Source: Microbispora siamensis (GTDB lineage Bacteria; Actinomycetota; Actinomycetes; Streptosporangiales; Streptosporangiaceae). From it: a stretch of DNA of 64,000 nt. The position numbers and the translations under genes are program-made. The DNA lies in contig NZ_BOOF01000014.1 of NCBI RefSeq assembly GCF_016863095.1, forward strand, positions 1-64,000, written 5' to 3'. Shown here piece by piece: positions 34,393-43,510 of this stretch. The notes under the pieces were generated by a model, which made no database searches, was not told where the DNA came from, and was given only the letters and a program-made list of their open reading frames with translations. Each line of letters starts with the position of its first letter. Within the stretch, counting starts at the first letter, position 1.

Positions 34393-35112
34393 TGTTGCCC
34401 CGGTTCTGTTGGCACCTGATCGCTTTGGGACGATGTGTCTCGGGACATGTTCACAAGTGTCGATGTTAAGAGCTCTCTTTCTCCCCTCCCGGCTGGCCGT
34501 CGAACATAGCCGGCACTCGTCACGGATCAAGGGCGCCTGCGGCGTGGCTATGCGATCGAGGCTGCGCCCGCCCCTTGACCCGTTCCTCGCTGCTCCGCTC
34601 CTTTCTCCTTTTCGCCCCCCCGGGAGGGGAAAAGGGGGACACCCACACCGCCCCGCGTCTCCCGGGCGCGCATCCCTTCGGCGCCGCGCCTTGGAGAGAT
34701 CACCACGCGGCAGGCACAGGCACACCTCGACGGCTCGACCGGGCAGGCCCTCGCCGTACAGCTGCCCTCGACTGGTCGGGCCCGGCATTTCCGTGAGCCG
34801 ACGGTGAGCGATGAGGACAAGCTCGCCGACTGCTGGCCACCAAGATCTACCCAGTGAAGATGTCGCGGGATCGGCTGCGCGGCGCGCTGCCGCGAAGACA
34901 GGATCGAGCCGCCGAAGACGACCCGGATCGAACGCGTGCTGGGCGCGACCGAGGCGATGTTCGAGGAGAACTTCACCGCCACGACCGTGGGCACTGATCG
35001 TTCGAGTCAGCCGGCAAGCTGGAAGAGTTGATCGTCGCCAACGTTCCCCCGGCTGACGTCCCAGTCGCCGGAGAGGATGCCCCATGACCCAGTGCAGCCC
35101 TTTCACACCAAA
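34393..35112. other. Gene-free stretch with transposon debris
   Basis: No intact gene. A hairpin-like CCTTTTC/GGAAAAGG pair lies near 34605-34635. At about 34434-34475 a word TGTCTCGGGACATGTT resembles IS481-type ends. A Tn3-like fragment is listed separately. Confidence 0.45.
34855..35000 (+). pseudogene. Tn3-family transposase fragment (tentative)
   Basis: Across one frameshift the plus strand reads KMSRDRLRGALPR then EDRIEPPKTTRIERVLG and AMFEENFTATT. This resembles the N-terminal DUF4158-type part of Tn3 transposases, which carries a conserved (V/I)EPP-x(4)-R stretch. No other part of the gene remains. Confidence 0.35.
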
Positions 35113-36579
35113 TCAACAACCGAATCTGCGCCTGGTCCCAGCCCCTGCCGCCTCACCTCCTTGCAGGTGAAGGACGACGTACCCTTCGCGTTCCATCACC
35201 AGCCTGTAGCCGCGAGCCTGCAGTTCGGCGACGTCGGCCCGCTGTTCCTCAACCGACTTAAAGATCGGTTGGCGCGAGGCCACATCGGCCACGATCCATG
35301 GAGCTCGGCGTGGCATAGGCCGCCACATGACCACCTTGGTCCTGGCCGAGAGGTTCGGTCCGACCTGATTGGCGGCCTCGACCAAGACCCCGTCAGGAAC
35401 AACCGCGACCGCCGCGGCAGCCGCGTCCTCGCGTGCGCCACTTCGATACCAGGCCGGATCGAAGACATCGCGCAGAGGGAAGGCCGCCACCAGCCCGAGG
35501 CTGAGCACAGCACAGGCTGTGGCCCAGGTAAGGCCCAGACGCCAGCGAGACACCTCTGCCGTGCCGCGACGCTGTTGGAAACGGTCGATCGCGTCGATGG
35601 ACGCGCAGAACAACGCCATGACGACCGCGGAGTTGTAGTGGTAGCTGGTGCCCCACCAACCTGGTTGATCGGTGGCCAGCATCCGTTCCAGGATGAGCAT
35701 CGTGGGCGGCAGCGCGTACGGCGACAGCAGCGGCACGAACAGCACAAGCGCCAGCAGCAGCAACATCGTCTGCACCTTGACGCCCGGTGAGGTGAGCACG
35801 GATAGGACATCCAGCGGACGGGTGAAGAACCGGGTGACGACCTCCCCCGGATGTGATCCGAGGCCACTGTAGTACCAGTAGCGGCCTGACGAGCCGCCGA
35901 ACGCCGGGATGATGATCTGACTCGTCACCCACACCGCCACGGGGCCGAGCACGACCATGGCCGCCCCGATGAGACGCCACGACGGGCGGAACAGCAGGGC
36001 CAGGCCGAGACCCGCGACGAAGAAGCCCAGATCCTCCTTGACCAGGAGGAGCGCGGCCGCCGAGACGATCACAGCACCGCGCCGACCGGCATCGAGCCGT
36101 TCGAAGAGCACAGCCGTCAGCAGGGGTACGAAGGCGTACTCGTGAAAGTGGAAGGCCGCAGCCTCGGCTATCGGCCACGACAGCAGGTAGGCGGCGGCGA
36201 CCAGGTAAGCCGCAGGCGTTCCTAATCGGCGTCGGCTCAGCCGCCACAGCGGGATGGCCGCGACAGCAAAGAGGACCGCCTGGGCGACGATGAGGGTCTG
36301 CGGGCCGTCGTAGATCCAGTACAGGGGCGCCAGAACGGCCAAGATCGGAGAAAAGTGGTCACCCAGGATCGTTACCGCCGTGCCGATCTGGTTCCACTGA
36401 TCTTTGACAAACGAGCCAGGAGCCCCGAAGCGGGAGTAGCCACGGACCGCCTGGTCGAAGATCACCAAGTCATAGATGCCAGTACGAAAGCGCGCATACT
36501 TAACCAACCCTAAGATCGCGTAGGCTGCCGCCGCAGGAATCAGACATGCTAAGGGCCATATACGCCGCATTTCGATCAT
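35113..36579 (-). CDS. DUF2079 membrane protein
   Basis: A 488-residue protein with about ten hydrophobic helices. The first outside loop carries YDLVIFDQAVRGYSRFG and later LGDHFSPILAVLAPLY, the family's conserved aromatic/acidic patches, similar in layout to GT-C glycosyltransferases. The C-terminal 110 residues are soluble. A sugar-transfer role is inference. ATG 36579 is the only in-frame start near the first helix. It is element cargo. Confidence 0.82.
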   Translation of the reverse strand: MIEMRRIWPLACLIPAAAAYAILGLVKYARFRTGIYDLVIFDQAVRGYSRFGAPGSFVKDQWNQIGTAVTILGDHFSPILAVLAPLYWIYDGPQTLIVAQAVLFAVAAIPLWRLSRRRLGTPAAYLVAAAYLLSWPIAEAAAFHFHEYAFVPLLTAVLFERLDAGRRGAVIVSAAALLLVKEDLGFFVAGLGLALLFRPSWRLIGAAMVVLGPVAVWVTSQIIIPAFGGSSGRYWYYSGLGSHPGEVVTRFFTRPLDVLSVLTSPGVKVQTMLLLLALVLFVPLLSPYALPPTMLILERMLATDQPGWWGTSYHYNSAVVMALFCASIDAIDRFQQRRGTAEVSRWRLGLTWATACAVLSLGLVAAFPLRDVFDPAWYRSGAREDAAAAAVAVVPDGVLVEAANQVGPNLSARTKVVMWRPMPRRAPWIVADVASRQPIFKSVEEQRADVAELQARGYRLVMEREGYVVLHLQGGEAAGAGTRRRFGC

Positions 36580-36864
36580 GGTAGAAGGTCCACAAGCGAC
36601 TTGTATCGCAGATCGCGTCGCCAGTCGCTCTTCCAGCTAAAAGCTAGGCGTCCTAAGCTACGCCGGCGGGACTGAGCGGCGGCTTGATCTCTCCGATAGA
36701 GAGAGGGCGCACTCGTCTGACCGAGAGTGCAAGTGGAGCAATCGAGCTAGCGCTGTTGCATGGCGAAGGCTGTAGTGCCTCAACGGGTCATGGCTGCCGT
36801 GCACGCGGCTGAAACGGCGGTGCGTGAGCTGCGTTCAGCAGTGATTGCGGCGCACCGCTGCTGA

Positions 36865-37704
36865 TCACGAGCCCGCTTGTCGCGAGGCGAGTTCTATGTG
36901 AGCTGCTGTTGCATCGTCGTGGGTCTTGCTGCGTGGCCAGCGCTCGCCATGCGGGTCAACTCGCTCGGCCGTGCGTACTCGGCGCATCAGCTCGGCCGGT
37001 CCGTCCTGTGCCAGAACGTTGAGGAGTTGCTGCCAGGTGGTGAGGTGGTAGCGGTTGACGGCGTCGGCGGCTCCGTCGGTGAGCAGGGCCGCGGCGTGTA
37101 CCTGGTTGGTGGGGATGGTGCCGGTGAGGGCTTGGTCGGCGGCGAGGGGGTCGGTGGATGCGACCCAGAAGCCGCCGTCGCGGTTGCGGTAGGTGCCGAG
37201 GGTTTCGACGTACTCGCGGCGGGCTTCGGCGTGCTCGTGTGTGCCGCCGCGCAGGCTGTCGAGCCGTACCCGGTGGGGTGCGGCGACCTGTTCTAGCCGG
37301 TCGTCGCAGATCACGATCGGCTCGGACGTGCGGGTGTCGAGGATGAGGGTTGAGTCGCCGAGGACGAGCCAGTCGAGGTGGTCGGCGGTGTGGCGGAGCA
37401 TGATGACGGTGGCGGAGGGGGAGCCGCCGTGGGCCAGGTCGCAGGTGAAGTCGTGCAGTGAGGTGACATGCTTGATGCCCTGGGCGAGGAGTTCGGGCAG
37501 GGGGCCGGCGCTTTGGGTCATCTCGGCGAGCAGGGTGGAGCCGAGGGTGTGGGAGTACCACCGCACGCTGTGCGAACAGGATGAGGTGACACCTGGGGGG
37601 ATGCTGGCGCCGTCGAGCAGGACGACGGCGTCGGCGGTGGCGCCGATGAAGTCTTCGTTGGGCCGGTCGGGGTAGGCGGGTTCGCTGGCGAAGGCGACGC
37701 GCAT
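36865..37704 (-). CDS. PP2C-like protein phosphatase
   Basis: A 279-residue protein of the PP2C fold: RVAFASEPAYPDRPNEDFIGA, VVLLDGASIPPG (metal Asp), ATVIMLRHTADHLDWLVLGDS and AALLTDGAADAVNRY, with THDDATAAHIEL near the end. It should dephosphorylate Ser/Thr proteins, or act as a degenerate sensor. ATG 37704 shares a base with the HTH gene's stop, so the pair is co-translated. No kinase is adjacent. Confidence 0.78.
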   Translation of the reverse strand: MRVAFASEPAYPDRPNEDFIGATADAVVLLDGASIPPGVTSSCSHSVRWYSHTLGSTLLAEMTQSAGPLPELLAQGIKHVTSLHDFTCDLAHGGSPSATVIMLRHTADHLDWLVLGDSTLILDTRTSEPIVICDDRLEQVAAPHRVRLDSLRGGTHEHAEARREYVETLGTYRNRDGGFWVASTDPLAADQALTGTIPTNQVHAAALLTDGAADAVNRYHLTTWQQLLNVLAQDGPAELMRRVRTAERVDPHGERWPRSKTHDDATAAHIELASRQAGS

Positions 37705-38546
37705 CAGGTGTCCTCGTGCCGGTAGAGCGGGCTGGCCAGTTCCGCCCGCACTGGTTCCCCGCTTTGCGGGTCGTACTCGACGCCGACCACGCACGAGAAG
37801 CGGCGGTCGCCGACCTGCCCCCACAACGTGGCGATCTCATTGGCGAGCAGGTGGATGACGCCGAGGGAGCCGTTGGGGTGGATCCCGGCGATGGCCAGGA
37901 ACGACCCGTTACCGTCCGGGCGGGGCAACCGGCCGAGGAAGGCCGAGTCGGCCGGCTGCTGCGGGTCGAGCTGGGAGCCGGACCGGTACTCGCGGCCGGT
38001 GCGCGTGTCGACGAGCTTCCAGCCCTTGTCGTCCCGGTCCCAGCGGATGACCGGGTCGGCGTCGTACGCGGTGCGTATGGCATTCGACATGCGGGGGCCG
38101 CAGATGACGAGCAGGCCGGGCCGGTTGAGGTCGATCTGCCCGTCCACGGTGACGTTGTCGGTGGCGACGGTCAGGCCGAAGGTCCGGGCGAGGTCTTCCA
38201 GGCGCTTGCCGGCGCGCATGTCGTCCAGGGCGACCATGGAGCGGCCGGTCGCGGCGTCGTGCCGCAGCGGAGTCACCACGGTTACCGACCCAACGCCGAG
38301 GAAGGCGCCCTCGGGGGCCGGGCCGGTGTGGCGGATCTGGTGGATACGCCCGCGGGACAGGCCGGCCTTCTCGGCGATCTGCGCATACGACATGCCCTGG
38401 GCGTGAAGCTCTTGGATGACGCGGCGGCGGAGCCGGGCCAGTTCGGTGACTTCTTGCTGGGCGGCGTTGAGCCGTTCGGTGGCGACCCGGAGCAGCAGGT
38501 AGGGATCGTCGATTGCGGCGATTTTGTCCAGGTCGCTCGGTGGCAC
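37704..38546 (-). CDS. HTH regulator with C-terminal sensor-like domain
   Basis: A 280-residue protein from GTG 38546 behind GAGGAGGAACC. Residues 5-75 hold a sigma-4/HTH-like domain (GMSYAQIAEKAGLSRGRIHQIR). Residues 85-275 form an alpha/beta domain with LLVICGPRMSNAIRTAYDADP, resembling a nucleotide-binding or SLATT-independent sensor, not identified. It is coupled to the PP2C-like gene. A GTCTAGGCCCCTAGAC palindrome sits in its promoter. Confidence 0.7.
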   Translation of the reverse strand: MPPSDLDKIAAIDDPYLLLRVATERLNAAQQEVTELARLRRRVIQELHAQGMSYAQIAEKAGLSRGRIHQIRHTGPAPEGAFLGVGSVTVVTPLRHDAATGRSMVALDDMRAGKRLEDLARTFGLTVATDNVTVDGQIDLNRPGLLVICGPRMSNAIRTAYDADPVIRWDRDDKGWKLVDTRTGREYRSGSQLDPQQPADSAFLGRLPRPDGNGSFLAIAGIHPNGSLGVIHLLANEIATLWGQVGDRRFSCVVGVEYDPQSGEPVRAELASPLYRHEDT

Positions 38547-38573
38547 GGTTCCTCCTCGGTGGTGCTCACCCGA

Positions 38574-38589
38574 GTCTAGGCCCCTAGAC
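38574..38589. promoter_or_regulatory. Palindromic operator before the HTH/PP2C operon
   Basis: GTCTAGGCCCCTAGAC is a perfect palindrome 28 bases before the start codon. It shares GTCTAG with the repeats before the Pra-like gene and with 39405. Confidence 0.55.
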
Positions 38590-38692
38590 GAAATGCCGTC
38601 TATCCCTCTTGACAGTACGGTTTTGGCGGGTTTGCCGGTCCTTGGGTCCACAGCCCGGATCGCCGAGCGCCGGTTGGGGACACCGCGCGGGC

Positions 38693-38968
38693 TCACCGAG
38701 CCATTCCCGTCAGCAGGGCTGCCCAGATGTCACGCGCCTGGGCGATGGGCCAGCGGTGGGTCTCGCGGATCTCGGGTGCGTCCTCGTTCTGGAGGGTGCG
38801 CCGGATGAACCCCTGTCCGCCTGCCTGGCACAGCTCATAGACCATGGCCAGGCAGTCGCAGGTCCAGGCGAGCGCGCGCACCCGCGCTCCGTCCGAGGGT
38901 TCGAACCATTGCAGCTTCATGGCCCCGGGTTGCCGGCGATCAGGGATGTGCGGGCTCACGCAGGTCAT
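38693..38968 (-). CDS. Small hypothetical protein of the HATPase cassette
   Basis: A 91-residue protein with no recognised domain; it contains LQWFEPSDGARVRALAWTCDC and ETHRWPIAQARDIWAALL. ATG 38968 overlaps the HATPase stop by four bases, so it is coupled. Genes of this size commonly accompany actinomycete HATPase/XRE pairs. Confidence 0.65.
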   Translation of the reverse strand: MTCVSPHIPDRRQPGAMKLQWFEPSDGARVRALAWTCDCLAMVYELCQAGGQGFIRRTLQNEDAPEIRETHRWPIAQARDIWAALLTGMAR

Positions 38969-39384
38969 GGCCGGGCCGTTGCCTGTGCGGCGGCGGCGAT
39001 GGGGTCGACCTTGAGCAGCGCCCAGACGGTACGGCCAGCCTGGTTGCCGTACACGCCCCAGTTGTCAGCCAGGGAGGCGACCAGCAGCAGGCCGCGCCCG
39101 CCCTCGTCGTCACTGGGCCGGACGAGCCGGGGAAGGCCGGGGCCGCCTTCGTCGGCGACGCCGAGCCAGACCTGATCAGGTTCGGCCTGGATGCTGACGA
39201 TGAACTTGCCGCCGAACCGGGCCGAGGCGGTGTGCCGGACGGCATTGGTCGCCAGTTCGCTCACGATGAGTTCGGCCGACTCGACGACCGGCCAGGCTCC
39301 GAGGGTTGTGGTGATGAAGCGGCGGGCTTCGGTGACCGAGGCGGGACGGCCGAGGAAGTGCCGGGACAGGCGCCATGCGGGCAT
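38965..39384 (-). CDS. HATPase_c ATP-binding protein (RsbW-like)
   Basis: A protein of about 139 residues from ATG 39384 behind GACGGAGCG. It has the GHKL core: ELIVSELATNAVRHT (N-box), VADEGGPGLP (G1) and GRGLLLVASLADNWGVY (G2). Relatives are anti-sigma kinases. With the XRE gene downstream in map order it forms a common actinomycete regulatory pair. A frame extending to 39417 exists but covers the promoter. Confidence 0.82.
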   Translation of the reverse strand: MPAWRLSRHFLGRPASVTEARRFITTTLGAWPVVESAELIVSELATNAVRHTASARFGGKFIVSIQAEPDQVWLGVADEGGPGLPRLVRPSDDEGGRGLLLVASLADNWGVYGNQAGRTVWALLKVDPIAAAAQATARP

Positions 39385-39404
39385 GGGACACGCTCCGTCG
39401 TATA

Positions 39405-39415
39405 GGGGGCTAGAC
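39405..39415. promoter_or_regulatory. GTCTAG-type site before the HATPase gene
   Basis: GGGGGCTAGAC lies 21 bases before the start. It contains the GGGGGCTA and CTAGAC words of the operators before the Pra-like gene and at 38574. Confidence 0.45.
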
Positions 39416-39480
39416 ATCCCTTCGACTGGAGCGTATGACCAACGCTAGAAGTATCTCAAGGTATACGACGTATAAATGCG

Positions 39481-40329
39481 TCAGTCATCGAGCTGCTTTG
39501 CCAGCTCTCGGAAGTCCGCTGCGATCTCACCCAGTAGCGCCCGCAGGTCGTCCCCGTACACCGCCGCCCCTGCGAATGCCTCGAACGCCTCTTCATGAGC
39601 GCCTATCTCGGCCGCTTCGATCAGCGTGAGATCTCCGGTCAGGCTCTCCACCACACTCATAGACCCGTCGAAGATGGTGAACCCGTGCAGCGGGAAGGCG
39701 GGGGTCTCTGTCTTCCACGGCACGACGCCGAGCCTGACATGCGGCAACGTCGACACCTGGGCCAACCGATCGAGCTGCGCCAGCATCAACGACGGCGACC
39801 CCGGCCAGGTACGCACCGCGCCCTCAGTCAGCACGAATGCGAACCGCCGGCCCTCCTCGAACAGGACCGCTTGAGCATCAACCCGTACGGCCGCGGCCTT
39901 GGCCGCATCGTCCTCATAGACATCGCGGCCGATCGCCAGCGCCAGCCGCGCATACTCCGCTGTCTGCAACAGCGCCGGAATCATCGACGAGGAGAAGACC
40001 GCCAGCCACTTCGACGAGCGCACACGCGCAGCGTTCGCCGCCTCCCGACCGGCAAGCCCACCTTTCAGCCGCGACACCTCGTCACGCAGCCGCACGAGCA
40101 GCGTGTCCAACTCCCGCCGCGAGTCATTATCAAGCTGGAGAGCCGCGGACAGTCGCTCCACCGTTTCCACCGTCGGCAAGAGCCGTCCTGTCTCTATCCG
40201 TGAGATCGTCGGCTGCGCCACCCCTGCCCTTCGAGCCAGTTCCTTACCCGTTAGCCCCGCATCCTTGCGTAGCCGCCGCAGCAGCTCGCCCAACTCTCGC
40301 AACCGATCCTGGCGATCCCTCACCTGCAC
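39481..40329 (-). CDS. XRE-family regulator with DUF5753 domain
   Basis: A 282-residue regulator. The HTH at about 20-70 reads KELARRAGVAQPTISRIETGRLLPT. The remaining part is DUF5753: FSSSMIPALLQTAEYARLAL, then VRLGVVPWKTETPAFPLHGFTIFD. These regulators usually act with an adjacent DUF397 or HATPase protein. Here the HATPase gene is next on the same strand. It starts at GTG 40329 or 40323. It is a candidate for binding the GTCTAG-type operators. Confidence 0.85.
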   Translation of the reverse strand: MQVRDRQDRLRELGELLRRLRKDAGLTGKELARRAGVAQPTISRIETGRLLPTVETVERLSAALQLDNDSRRELDTLLVRLRDEVSRLKGGLAGREAANAARVRSSKWLAVFSSSMIPALLQTAEYARLALAIGRDVYEDDAAKAAAVRVDAQAVLFEEGRRFAFVLTEGAVRTWPGSPSLMLAQLDRLAQVSTLPHVRLGVVPWKTETPAFPLHGFTIFDGSMSVVESLTGDLTLIEAAEIGAHEEAFEAFAGAAVYGDDLRALLGEIAADFRELAKQLDD

Positions 40330-40482
40330 GTTCTACCACGCATAGTCCGTACAGTTCCGGACAGCTTGAGGAACTATGCGACGCCCCAAGGTGGACTCAA
40401 AGCGCACCGCAGGACAACCATGCGTCATGCTCACACGTCACATCACAGGGGTAACGATAGGAGGAAGGGAAGCGATAGGTAC

Positions 40483-40510
40483 TTGTAGATATCTATATGA
40501 ACGTTATATT
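40483..40510 (+). promoter_or_regulatory. Possible promoter of the ABC-3C operon
   Basis: TTGTAG and TATATT are 16 bases apart in an AT-rich stretch, 33 bases before the first gene. The surrounding AGATATCT palindrome could be an operator. Confidence 0.35.
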
Positions 40511-40542
40511 GGGTATGGGTGTGTCTGCCGCTTAGGAGACAG

Positions 40543-41484
40543 ATGCGATTCGAGCAGCGCATGTTCGCGAGACTCAAGTTCTTGGAGAAGCTTGCAGAGC
40601 TCAGCGAGAACGCGTTCGAGAATTTCTTTCAGGACCTAATGTGCGCTCTCTACCCAGATTTCGTAGATGTGCGCACACATGGCAACCTGGGAGACCTAGG
40701 TGCAGATGGCTTAACTCTACACGATCGCCAGCTATATGCCTGCTATGCCCCATCAACGTTTGATGCATCCGCTATCGAGCTCAAGTTTAAGTCCGACCTG
40801 CAGAAGGCAATCAATAAGCGCTCTGGACAGTTCGACACCTTCGTCTTTGTTCATAACGATATGCGTGGCACGCATCCTGAAATCGCAGCCATGTTGGCGG
40901 AGGCGCAGCGCGCGCATAAGCCTCTCAATATTGAGATCATGGGCCGGAGGCGTCTATGGCAGAAGATCATGAAACTAGACCTCGCCGAGGTAGAAGACCT
41001 GCTAGGGTGCCCCATACCTATCACTGATAGTATTTACGGCATCGGCATGGAGGACTTGGAACCTCTATTAGATCATCTCAAGACAGCGACGGTATCTCCA
41101 GATCCTCTCCATCGAATTCCGCAAGTAAGTGAAGAAAAGTTAGATTACAACGAACTCGATGGAGACAGTCGCGAGAGCTTGGTCAAGGCAATGAAGAGTA
41201 CTCACCTCATCGATGAGTACTACGACCTCCGTATTATGGAAATTCAGAGAAAAGAGGTCGCCGAAGGATTTAGAATCTATTATCAGCAGGTGCGTGAAGC
41301 GTGGACTGCTGCGGAAGATATTCTCTGGCAGCTTGAAATGTATGTACTAGGAAACATGCGCCATGATCCGCGAACACACCGCGCAGCCCAGGTTATTCTT
41401 GCATACTTCTTTGAGCGCTGCGACATTTTTGAGCAGCCGCCGGCAGATTGGCGCCCCTCTACCACATCTGGCGATGCGACATGA
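40543..41484 (+). CDS. ABC-3C system effector, REase-like N-terminus
   Basis: A 313-residue protein. The N-terminal domain carries ENAFENFFQDLMCALYPDF (23-40), GNLGDLGADG (47-56) and QLYACYAP (63-70), the arrangement of restriction-endonuclease-like effectors in ABC three-component systems, although the usual lysine of the nuclease motif is not obvious. The C-terminal half is helical and probably contacts the ATPase. ATG 40543 follows AGGAGACAG. It heads a three-gene operon with overlapping ends. GC is near 50 percent, far below the host, so it was recently acquired. The target is unknown. Confidence 0.72.
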   Translation: MRFEQRMFARLKFLEKLAELSENAFENFFQDLMCALYPDFVDVRTHGNLGDLGADGLTLHDRQLYACYAPSTFDASAIELKFKSDLQKAINKRSGQFDTFVFVHNDMRGTHPEIAAMLAEAQRAHKPLNIEIMGRRRLWQKIMKLDLAEVEDLLGCPIPITDSIYGIGMEDLEPLLDHLKTATVSPDPLHRIPQVSEEKLDYNELDGDSRESLVKAMKSTHLIDEYYDLRIMEIQRKEVAEGFRIYYQQVREAWTAAEDILWQLEMYVLGNMRHDPRTHRAAQVILAYFFERCDIFEQPPADWRPSTTSGDAT

Positions 41485-41735
41485 TAGCTCCGACTAAGGA
41501 TATAGCCCCCGACCGAGCGTTATTGAGCGTGGGAGCTCAAGTCTTACAGCAACTAGGTGAGCCCACAACCGTAAGTCAGGCCTGGTTCAAAGTGAAGGCC
41601 TACCGGCACGAGTTGGGCTATAAAGCGCCTATCTCCTTTGCGTGGTTCACCCTTGCACTGGACATGCTATATGCGTTAGGCATGCTGGAACTCCGAGATG
41701 GCCTTATCTTCAGGAGGAGGGTCGATGCTTCGTAG
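41481..41735 (+). CDS. ABC-3C middle component (MC6-like)
   Basis: An 84-residue winged-helix-like adaptor: DRALLSVGAQVLQQLGEPTTVSQAW, then ISFAWFTLALDMLYALGMLEL and a short basic tail. Size, sequence and position between effector and ATPase fit middle component 6 of ABC-3C systems, which links the two. Its ATG overlaps the effector stop (ATGA) and its end overlaps the ATPase start by eleven bases. Confidence 0.75.
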   Translation: MIAPTKDIAPDRALLSVGAQVLQQLGEPTTVSQAWFKVKAYRHELGYKAPISFAWFTLALDMLYALGMLELRDGLIFRRRVDAS

Positions 41736-43461
41736 TCTAGGGGCAAGTGACCCCCGCTTTAAGACGCTGGAGTTTCAGCCTGGGATGAACTTGCTAGTCG
41801 CTGATACTACGCCTAGCTCTGCTAACACAGACAGCCGAAATGGGGCCGGCAAGTCCAGTGCAATTGAGCTGCTGCACTTCCTACTCGGCGCTAGAGCCGA
41901 TCGGCATATGGCGACTCGCAAAGCCCTCAAAGACATAACCTTTCAACTCTTCATGGACTGGCGTGACGCTCCATGGCTAGAAGTCCGCCGAAGAGGTTCG
42001 AACCCCAACGTCGTCTCTTTGAATCCTGACGTCTCTACCCAGGAAGCAGGCCAGCTCAGCTTAGGGCCAGCACAGGTACCGCTTCAGACATGGAATAGGC
42101 TGCTCGAAGCCAATCTATTCGGCCTGCGAGGCGATCATCCCCACGTGAGTGGGCGCGTGCTTCTATCTTTCTACATGCGACGTGTAGCCAATAATGCTTT
42201 TAATGAGCCTATACGTGTCCATTCGCGGCAGGCGGAAGTAGAGGCGACGACTAATCTAGCCTATCTATTAGGCCTCGATTGGAAACTCGCTTCGCAGTAT
42301 AGAGAAATCGCCGCTAGAGAAGCAGCGCGACAGCAGTTAAAGAAAGCCATAAATGACCCCGTTTGGGGGCGCATCGTCGGTAACTCCGCTGATCTCCGAG
42401 GCCAAATCACACTAGCGGAGGCCCGCGTAGCAAGGCTTGAGGAACAGATAAAGGCCTTTCGTGTCGTACCGGAATACGAGAATCTTAAGAACCGTGCAGA
42501 TGAGATTGCGAGGCGGATTCGGAGTCTATCAAATCAGGATGTTGCCGATAAGCGGAATTTGGAGGATATCGAGGCCGCCATTAGAGAAGAGAAGGATGTC
42601 GATGTCCGTTATCTGGAGCCAGTGTATCAAGAATTAGGAGTTATTCTTCCTGGCCAAGTGCGGCAGCGCTACGAAGACGTGCGGTTGTTCCATGAATCGA
42701 TCATCCGAAATCGTCGACGCTATCTCAGTGAAGAAGCAGCTGCAATTCGTGAACGTCTAGCTGCCCGTAAAAACGAGAGGGAGAGGTTGGGCTCGGAGCA
42801 AGCGCAAGTGCTCCGCCAATTGAACGAGGGAGGGGCGTTAGAAGCGCTGACAACTCTTCAGCGAGTCTATGCCGAGGAACAGGCTTCGTTGGATGCCTTA
42901 CAGAACAGGTTGGCTGCAGCCCAAACATTAGAATCGAGCGCGCGGCAGATAGCTGCAATGCGCCTTGAGTTAGAAGACCGCATGACTGCGGACCTAGAAG
43001 AACGTCAAGCGATCATTAGTGAGGCTACATTACTGTTTGATCAATTTGCGAAGGAGCTTTACGGTGAAGAGCGAGGCGGGTATCTGGCGATCAATGCGGG
43101 ACGCAGTAGCTTGAAGATCTCTCCCCGCATTGATAGTGACGATAGTCGCGGTATCGGCAATATGGCGATTTTCTGCTTCGATCTCACCGTAGCGGTAGTC
43201 GCTCATCGGCATGGGCGAGGACCTGATTTCATCGTCCATGATAGTCATCTATTCGACGGGGTCGACGATCGGCAGTTGCGAGCGGCCCTTGAGTTGGCGA
43301 ACTACGTCGCTGTTACAGAGGATATGCAATATATAGCGACGATTAATAGTGACGATCTAGATAAAGCGATCAATCGCGGCTATGACCCTGACGGAAAGCT
43401 ATTGAGGACTCGCCTCACGGATGCCTATTCCGATGGCGGCTTGTTTGGCTTCAGATTTTAG
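41725..43461 (+). CDS. ABC-3C ATPase (DUF2326)
   Basis: A 578-residue SMC/Rad50-like ABC ATPase. Walker A is RNGAGKSS (38-45). A long coiled coil covers about 215-430. The DUF2326 end has GNMAIFCFDLTVAV, then DFIVHDSHLFDGVDDRQ (501-517) as Walker B/D-loop. ATG 41725 follows AGGAGGAGGG. It likely senses foreign or damaged DNA and licenses the effector. The codons are AT-richer than the host. Nothing looks truncated. Confidence 0.85.
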   Translation: MLRSLGASDPRFKTLEFQPGMNLLVADTTPSSANTDSRNGAGKSSAIELLHFLLGARADRHMATRKALKDITFQLFMDWRDAPWLEVRRRGSNPNVVSLNPDVSTQEAGQLSLGPAQVPLQTWNRLLEANLFGLRGDHPHVSGRVLLSFYMRRVANNAFNEPIRVHSRQAEVEATTNLAYLLGLDWKLASQYREIAAREAARQQLKKAINDPVWGRIVGNSADLRGQITLAEARVARLEEQIKAFRVVPEYENLKNRADEIARRIRSLSNQDVADKRNLEDIEAAIREEKDVDVRYLEPVYQELGVILPGQVRQRYEDVRLFHESIIRNRRRYLSEEAAAIRERLAARKNERERLGSEQAQVLRQLNEGGALEALTTLQRVYAEEQASLDALQNRLAAAQTLESSARQIAAMRLELEDRMTADLEERQAIISEATLLFDQFAKELYGEERGGYLAINAGRSSLKISPRIDSDDSRGIGNMAIFCFDLTVAVVAHRHGRGPDFIVHDSHLFDGVDDRQLRAALELANYVAVTEDMQYIATINSDDLDKAINRGYDPDGKLLRTRLTDAYSDGGLFGFRF

Positions 43462-43510
43462 CCGAGTTCTCTGTGTTCTCTTTGGAGCGGGTTCGTGGCA
43501 ACTGGGCTAC

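Noticed and set aside
34339-35106. 255-codon minus-strand frame in the cargo gap
   Set aside because: No domain, poor codon bias and no ribosome site; the plus strand shows a transposase-like fragment instead.
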